From: Nematostella vectensis
Taxonomy: Eukaryota > Cnidaria > Anthozoa > Actiniaria > Edwardsiidae
Assembly (NCBI RefSeq): GCF_932526225.1
Contig: NC_064043.1
Span: 10,583,821-10,647,820 of the forward strand
Direction of reading: 5' to 3'
Length of the DNA stretch: 64,000 nt
Made by a program: the position numbers and the translations under genes. The first letter of the stretch is position 1. Each line of letters opens with the position of its first letter. The notes under the pieces are model-generated. The model was not told where the DNA came from, ran no database searches, and saw nothing but the letters and a program-made list of their open reading frames with translations. Below, one piece after another: positions 25,336 to 34,600 of the stretch.

Positions 25336-25560
25336 TGTTGGTTTCAAGGGATCAGTGATTTCTCTTAGAGCTGCTTCCAAAGGCTAAACATTTAATCATT
25401 TCATCCCATTTTCATTGCATAGTCACATGTCATTGCTATTAATAAATCTAAAATACATTAATACGATTAAACAATTCGAGAAAGACCTTCGTCACCCTTG
25501 GTTGAATCGACATAGTTCTCTGAAATTTACTTCAGTTTGTAAATATATGTACTTGTTATA

Positions 25561-25665
25561 ATGTTTACTCGACTCAATTCGATCTGTTTGCTGTTAGCAT
25601 CACTGTTAAGCAGTTTCCTCGCGGTACATAACCTGAACAACTTCACTGATGACCCACAATTAAAG
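25561..25665 (+). CDS. Gene B exon 1: signal peptide
   Basis: 35 codons. MFTRLNSICLLLASLLSSFL is a typical signal peptide, and NNFTDDPQLK follows. The donor is AAAG|GTATGT, phase 0, as in genes A and C. Confidence 0.83.
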
Positions 25666-28600
25666 GTATGTTCTATAAGAAGACACAGATATAAAAGATC
25701 AACAAACGCAGTGTCATCAAACTTATTAATTAAGATGCGCCTACCTTACAAAACATCTTATTGTATCATCAAATTCTTAAAATTTGTAAATAGAATTGTG
25801 TTTAATCGACGTTGTTTAAACTTTGTGACAAGCTTTCAGATTTCTCATTTAGTCGATCTACATCCTTTTAAACAGCAACAGCAAGACATCTATCTAGAAT
25901 TGTCTTTAAAAACGCACTCTAAAAATAATATCAATTTATAAAAAAATAGCGGCGATAAGACAACTTATTTTTAATATTACTTCTTGAATAAGGTTATTGT
26001 GGTTAATAGTGTTTAAATCATTGATGTAAAAAACCAACTTGTTTGTTTGGGAAATTCCAATCACTCTTGAATGTATATCCACTACTTACAACATTACCAT
26101 GGCATTTGTCGTTAGAATTATGAATAGGCTATGGTAGTTTCGAAGCCCCAGGATGTAGCATATGCCAATTTTTCTTTAACGAGTATTTGGAGAAGAGGCA
26201 AAAGGTTACAAATAATCGATGTTGGTCTTTTGTAAAGCTTGACAAAACTTGCATTGAAAATTAGACAATATACATCGAAGATTCAACCGGGTAGATATTT
26301 TGTGTACATTATTTTCGCTGCTGTATAGTGCAGTCACCAATTTCTGATGAATCAATCGATTTGAAACACTTTTTACAAATTCCTATTTCCGTCTCATCCC
26401 TTTAGTGTGAATTAATTTATCACGGACTAAGTAAACTTGGCATTCGGAGCGGAAGCTACCGAGTCAAAATCTACCACACAAAATCCATCGCATGTATTTG
26501 AATGATCTATTAGCAATTATATACATTTGCTTAACCATTAACGGTAAAATTAAGTTAATCGAGACCCCATTAAGATTTTGCAAAAGACACAAAAATGAAT
26601 AAATAAAATACTTTATAGCCTCGATAACTAGAGTTGCGTGTGGCTTTTATCGATTTTCAAAGGTTCCAAGAGTAATCGAGTTTCACCAACATATGCCAAC
26701 GGAACGGAACAATTAAAATTGCTTTTGGTTCGAAACATTTTGAATTATCTTAAGCCGGAAGGTAATTGAAGGTCACTTAAAAGCGCGAGAACAGCGCACG
26801 CTGTTGTTCGTGCAAACTTGAGCATTTTATTCATTTTTCTTATCAATCGACGAGCAATCCAGCGTGTGAGCACGTATTCGAGGATTACGAGAAGACAAGA
26901 CGACATATACATCTCATTTATTAACACCAATTGTTGTTGATTTGTTGTTTATGTTATCGTCGATTTAATTTGGCTGGTTTGATTTGATTTGTACAGGCGC
27001 GTACACAGAGGCGTGCAGGGTGCGCGCGCACTCCCCCTAGGCGGCCATACAATTCCTATGACTGCGCACCCCCCTCCCTGGGAACGCGCCTGTTGTAGTT
27101 GATGTTGGGTTGATTTGATTTGTTATTGATGTTGTCGTTTATTCGGTTTGTTGTTGATGTTGATGTTTATTTGATTTGTAGTTGATATTGTGGTTGATTT
27201 GATTTGTTGTTGATGTTGTCTTCGGTTTTGTTATTGATATCGTCATTGAATTGATTTGTTGTTGATGATGTCGTTGATTTGTTTGTAGTTGATATTGTCA
27301 TCGATTTGTAGTTGATGTTGCCGTCGATTTGTTGTCAATGTTGTCGTTGATTTGATTTGTTGTTGATGTTGATGTCGTTGATAAGTTGTTGAGGCTGTTG
27401 TTGATTTGCCGCTGATATTTGTTTTCCAGGATGGGCCGGTTGTTGTCAGGGCAGAAGAAGGCAGCCCTCTTAGACTGCGGTGCACCTTCACTTCTGATGC
27501 GTTGCAGGATGTGTGGTTCAAAGACTACAAAATCCTTAACACGAGCAAATCAGAACATTTAATAGTCAAAAGAAGGAAAAAGAAAAACGGAAAAAGGATG
27601 TCAGTGCTTGTGTTCTCGGAAATCTCCCGCAGGGACAAAGGGTTGTATCTATGTGTACTCCAAAAGAAAGTACAAGCAGCCTGGAAAGTTACCATGACAG
27701 GTATGTTGCTTTCTTTATCCTTTCGCCCGTAAAAGTAAAAAAAAGAAGTGATGTTAGGCTCTAATGATAAGGCTCACTTGAGTAGAATCAATTTCTAACT
27801 ACATCTTTACTTCCCCACAGATCAAGATGGCCGCCAGAACAGGAAGGCAAAAGGTGAAAAAGATGTGATGCTACTTCATATGTAGATAGTAAATCATTGA
27901 TCTCTAACACGCCTTTTTGTCAGATCTGGATCCTCCATGTGGAAAGCCCAGAAGACAAAACTGTAAGTTACTTCCCTTATGTTTGGTTCACGCTATACAC
28001 TAAACGTTACTAAAAACGTTACTCACTTGGGATGATTTCTTTTTTATCTCCGTTTAGTTACTCTCTGTGGGACATCTTTATTTCAAAACTGCTCATCGTT
28101 CCCTGCTGCCCCAAGCAACGTGAAGGCAAAAGTACTTATAACTAAGGATATGAAGCCACTGATTCGGTTAACGTGGGATCCGCCTGAAATAGGTATGTGT
28201 GAGTATCTTAGACTATGCCTTTTCCCAAACACTCTGGTTGGGCTTCCTGTGGAAGGTAGAAGTTTTAACGTCACTAGAAGCGATTTTCACGCTCTGTGGG
28301 GGGCCTTGTCCCAGGTTCGAGTCACGTACATGCACAGGAAACCCGTTACGAACGCCAGGGGCAAGCACTATAGATTACACATTTGATATTATCCGAAACA
28401 AATGCATGCGTAGCATTTATATTAAAATAATGCATTCCCTGACAGGCGCATACGAAGGGGAGGGGGGGGGGTGGATCGCAGGGTGCGTCCTCTACCCCAC
28501 CCCTTGGTATTTTTTTAATAGATAGATAGATATAGTTTATTAGCAGCTTATACACACAAGTATATGGCTGTGACGCTACCAAACATCAATAAAAAATATA

Positions 28601-31600
28601 TCTATATAAAAACAAGTATTATACAAAAGTCTACCTCTGCGCTGTTATAGGAGGATTTATAAGGTTCTGAAAAAGGAGGCTTTCATCAAATATATATTTT
28701 ATCTGTTTACCCGTTTCCTTGCCATCTCATGTCGCTTACATTTAATCAGGAAGTGGAACTCGTCTTCGACCTCCCCTAAATTATTACACTGAGAACAAAT
28801 TCTGTCCTCAGGCTTTCTATAGGGCTTAAGGTAGCGCCCAGTCTCGATTTCAAGTTGATGTACTACTAATCCTTAGGCGGGTGAGGGCTTTTTGGTCTCA
28901 AAATCGTATGTCGTTTTGAAAGCATTTTGGAGTAATTGAAATTCGATGTTTGGCAGCCTTTGATTTAAAAGCACTCCATCCTACTGCAAGGCATCGTTTG
29001 CAAAATGTTGGTGAGGGTTTCGCCCCAATCCTCACGAAGGGACAATTGGATTTTTTTAGCCAATGAGACTTATAATAATCCATATGATACCTATCACTGC
29101 AACCCCCACCCCCCCCCCCCCCCCCCTTCCCCCTCAGCCAATCCTGGGTACGCGCCTGCAGCCTGATACACATTCATTGTATTTTTTAGGCAAAGCAGAC
29201 TTGTGGGGTTATGAAGTTAATATCGTCAGCAATTATAATCACGCAGGGCACCAGGAGTGTTATCAGATCAACTCGGTAAGTATTTGTCATATAAAGAATA
29301 CTTGAATGTGCTAGGCTACCAATAGATCAAGATATGTTTTCCTTCAAGCGATGTCACGTTTAAACCAAAAGCAGTGCTTTTTGGAATCACGGGCGTTGAT
29401 GATGCCAAGCCGAATCTCATCTTCAGCGACTGCGAATGAAACGAATTCACGTTTTAATCGATTTTGTTTTTGTGTCCTAGGTATCTATCACAGAATTCAA
29501 TTTTTCTGGTTTGAACTACGAATCTGAATACGAAGTTCGTGTTCAGAGCTTGCCGGCGTACGACCGGAATCAAAAGAGAAACCTAAAGAAAGTCTATTTG
29601 TATTTGGGTAGGTGCTTTTAAGGCGGCTTCTTTTATCACAATGTAACACTCCTCACCGCTGTCCTGATTCCTGGGTTTTCCCTATAAAAACGGTTAGTTG
29701 GTCGACATTATGTCACATTAAGAAAATACCAAGTGTGAAAAAGTATCCATGTCAATGGTTGATTTGAGGTGCTTTTACGATATCATTTTCATAGAATTTG
29801 TTAAATGAAGTATGGAAATTTGTTTTTATAGATTGTGATTTCGTGATTTCATCTCGTAATTTGACAACGCCCTACTATCCGCCCAATAACACACCTCACC
29901 TCACCCAACAACATGATATCTTGTAAAAAAAGGCGGACGATGCAAGAAGGAAACAAACCATTGAGACATTAGTTGTATATATTTCTTATATTTACATATT
30001 AAAGGAGCGTAGCCAGGGGAGTGGCCCAGGGGGCCCGGCCCACCCCTTATAGCAGCCAAAAATACAGTGAATGTTGAGACATTATCGAAACACCGGAGAA
30101 AATGTCTTGAAAGGGCCATTTTTAAGGGCCCCCTCCTGTTAAAAATCCTGGCTACGCCGCTGTATTATATTATTATAACATGCATTATCGCACTTTCAGA
30201 CACGTGCAAGTTTGACGCGTGGAAAGACCTGGAGGTTTGCTGTAAGTATCGGTACTAGCACTGATATCAAACTACTGTCAGCTTATATAACTAGTCAATC
30301 TTATGCTGTAAGTATCGGTACTAGCACTGATATCAAACTACTGTCAGCTTATATCTGTTATATAACTGGTCAATCTTATGTTGTAAGTATCGGTACTAGC
30401 ACTGATATCAAACTACTGTCAGCTTATATCTGTTATATAACTGGTCAATCTTATTCAGTGACTTCAAAAGTAATCAAATCAAATTCTTGAATTCCACTGT
30501 CACGCACTTTGTGTAGAGCAGTGTGTCACTATGGCGTAGTGTGTGACTGTGGCGTAGTGCGTGACTGTGGCGTAGTGTGTGACTGTGGTGTAGTCCGTGA
30601 CTGTGGCGTAGTGTGTGACTGTGGCGTAGTCCGTGACTGTGGCTTAGTATGACTGTGGCGTAGTGCGTGACATTTGTGTAGTGTGTGACTGTGGCGTAGT
30701 GTGTGACTGTGGCTTAGTATGACTGTGGCGTAGTGCGTGACTTTTGTGTAGTGTTTGACTGTGGCATAGTGTGTGACTTTTTTGTAGTGTGTGACTGTGG
30801 CGTAGTGTGACTGTGGCTTAGTGTGACTATGGCGTAGTGCCTGACTTTTGCGTGGTGCGTGACTGTGGCGTTGCGCGTGACTTTTACATAGTGTGTGACT
30901 GTGGCCGGGTAGTGGGAGACGACTGTGACGTATAGTTGCGTGAGTGTGGCGTAGTGTTTGACTGCGTGTTTGACTAGTGTTTGATTCCGTAGCGAAGATG
31001 CCACGGAAGCAAGATAGTCATGGTAAGCAGAAGATGTCATGATTTCTGACGCTTTACCGTGAACCTTGGCGTACAGTTGCGTGACTAAGGCGTAGTGCGT
31101 GATCGTGTGACAAATGTAACTCTTAGGTCTTGTTTTTTTCCCTACCATTCTGGAATAGGAATAGTTGGTAGAGAATATTCAGAATGGCAATCGAGTCATT
31201 CTGCTACAGAGAGCATAATGGGTGGAATGGCCTTCATTCCAATACGCGAACGCGAGATAAACGAACGCGCGCTTTATCTATTCTATTCATTCTTATTCCG
31301 GAATCACGAGTAAAAAAACGCGCCCTTACATCATGTCTCGTCCTTACAGGTATCGTCACCAATATGTCAGCTCAGTATAACAAGTCAAGCGGATCGATAG
31401 AAGTGACATGGGATACATGGTGTAACAAAGAAAGTCTTGCGGGGGCCGAGATCCTATGGGCTAGTATACAGGACACGCAAAAATGCCACGGAAGTAAGAT
31501 AGTCATGGTAAGCAGAAGATGGTCACGAATTCTGACGCTTTACCGTGAACCTTAGAATACAGTTTAAAATTGCGGATTCAAGTTTTATCTAAACGCCTTG

Positions 31601-34600
31601 CTCAAAACGTAGCTGTTTTGTTGATGTTTCAAGCGTTAGCATCGCCATATATGGTTCTCTTTCCTTCTTCCCCTCGCGTCGATTGTTCCCCCACCTATTC
31701 ACACACCTATTCTATGAAACTGTAAATATTCACATAATCATACACTACGTTTTTTTTTTTCAGAAATCGACAAACTGTGCCATCAAGCTTCCGAAACATT
31801 GCCAACAGTTTAACTACTCTGTGCGCGTAAGTTGAAAAAATAGGTAGCGGCATATCATTTTGCAAGCTCTTGCTTTTGGTTATCTGATACTGATTAGCTC
31901 TAACAATAGCCAGTCGGGAAAAGGCTTACTTGTATTTACCCTCACTCATAGTACCTATATCACGTTGTACGCTCCTAGTAATGGGTTCACTCATAGTACC
32001 TTTATCACAGTTGTACGATCCTAGTGATTAGTTCACTCATAGTACCTATATCACAGTTGTACGATCCTAGTGATTAGTTCACTCATAGTACATATATCGC
32101 TGTTGTACCCACCAAGTGATGAGGCTCACTCATAGTACCTATATCACTGTTGTACCGACCAAGTGATGGGCTCACTCGTAATACCTATATCACTGTTGTA
32201 CCGACCAAGTGATGGGCTCACTCGTAATACCTATATCACGTTGTACCCACCAAGTGATGGGCTCACTCATAGTACCTATATCACTGTTGTACCCACCAAG
32301 TGATGAGGCTCACTCATAGTACCTATATCACTGTTGTACCCACCAAGTGATGAGGCTCACTCATAGTACCTATATCACTGTTGTACCGACCAAGTGATGG
32401 GCTCACTCGTAATACCTATATCACGTTGTACACTTCTAGTCATGGGCTCACTCATATCACTGTTGTACCCACCAAGTGATGAGGCTCACTCATAGTACCT
32501 ATATCACTGTTGTACCGACCAAGTGATGGGCTCACTCGTAATACCTATATCGTTGTACACTTCTAGTCATGGGCTCACTCGTAATACCTATATCACGTTG
32601 TACACTTCTAGTCATGGGCTCACTCATATCACAGTTGTACCCACCAAGTGATGAGGCTCACTCATAGTACCTATATCACTGTTGTACCGGCCAAGTGATG
32701 GGCTCACTCGTAATACCTATATCGTTGTACACTTCTAGTCATGGGCTCACTCATATCACAGTTGTACCCACCAAGTGATGAGGCTCATTCATAGTACCTA
32801 TATCACTGTTGTACCGACCAAGTGATGGGCTCACTCATAGTACCTATATCACTGTTGTACCGACCAAGTGATGGGCTCACTCGTAATACCTATATCGTTG
32901 TACACTTCTAGTCATGGGCTCACTCATATCACAGTTGTACCCACCAAGTGATGAGGCTCATTCATAGTACCTATATCACTGTTGTACCGACCAAGTGATG
33001 GGCTCACTCATAGTACCTATATCACTGTTGTACCGACCAAGTGATGGGCTCACTCGTAATACCTATATCACGTTGTACACTTCTAGTCATGGGCTCACTC
33101 ATATCACAGTTGTACCCACCAAGTGATGGGCTCACTCATAGTACCTATATCACTGTTGTACCGACCAAGTGATGGGGCTCACTCATAGTACCTTTCACAG
33201 TTGTACGGCCCTAGAGGTGGGCTCCTATTGTCGTCCTATGACGTCCAACTGCTAATAACTTTGGACATATCTCGTTACTTTTATCGCCTACGGCTACTTA
33301 CGCTATATCTTGTAGACATTTCTTTTTTGTCTTGTTCTGTATTTGCAGGCTTACGGTGTCACCCATGACAACAAGACAACTATCCACGACCAACGTGTCT
33401 TCGTCAATATTCCTCCAACAGTTCTCACAGGTAATGCAAGTTATTTCTGGCGTTGGATGGTCACAACAGACCAAAACATCAAGGTTGTTAAAGATCACTC
33501 TCTAATGTACCGCTATCTTAATTACCAACTATAATTACCACTATCATTCATCATCATCTTAATCATGACCATCATCGTGGTCCTAATCATTATGAGCTTG
33601 TAATTTATTACTCTTGCGCAATCTAGTTGTTTCTACCGCCGAACCAGACACGAATACCCCGCACATAATAGCGATACTCGCTGGAGGAATAGCAGGAGTG
33701 GTAATGGCGCTAGCCTTGGTGTACTTCATTTACAAGAAGTACTACAATATCAGTACGTACCGAAAATAGTCAATCATTAAACACACATGTAATGAGTACA
33801 GTGGCGCATTATGGGCCCAAACTACAATACAAACATATGCCAATCAGGTTTTAAAATAGTCAGATACTCGAACATTAATGGGAATTCATCGGCCGTGTTA
33901 GTTACTCGCATGCTTGCATGCACGCGCGCACTTCAGCCGTGCTGTCTTGCATATTTTGCGTTAATGTGGTAGAATGCCGTTATGAAACTTATCAAACAGA
34001 CAACTAGCACAGAGCAGGCTTGAATTTACCCATGAATCATTGCTTAAAGCCGCATTGTCACCAGTTTACTTCAGGAGGTCCGACGGAAACCTCAACCGTG
34101 AAAATACAAAAGAATCTATTGAAATCCGAGATATTAAACAGACCATCCGCCTTAAATTATCAATCACATCCTAAAAGAAACTTCTAATAAACAAACTTTC
34201 AATATTTTGAAATATTTTTCGCATTTTCCGTTAAAAATCATCGGAGATTGCTACGTAATCGACCGGAAGTAAACTGGTGACAATGCGGCTTTAAGAGTCA
34301 TTTTTTGAATAGTGATTTCATGCTTCCAATAATGTTTCCATTTTTTTTTTCAAAACCAAAATGCCTGAGGTCTCACAAGAAAAAAACAACAACAACCCCC
34401 ATTTTGGGGGTCTGGTACCGAGGAAACTTAATTTCTTTTCAGGGACCTTCTCAACTAACTAAAGATGGTCCAGTTACTGTTTTTCTCTTCTTGTTACAAG
34501 TCGTAAAGTTTACGAAGCCCCTGGGGTACGCTCACCTAAAAAATTATACAAGAATCATGCAGATTTTCCAAATAAGGAATATATTAGTTTCCTTGTATGG

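Noticed and set aside
25666-25941. Extension of the gene B first frame to 126 codons
   Set aside because: The frame remains open by chance after the donor AAAG|GTATGT. Phase and homology with A and C support splicing at 25665.
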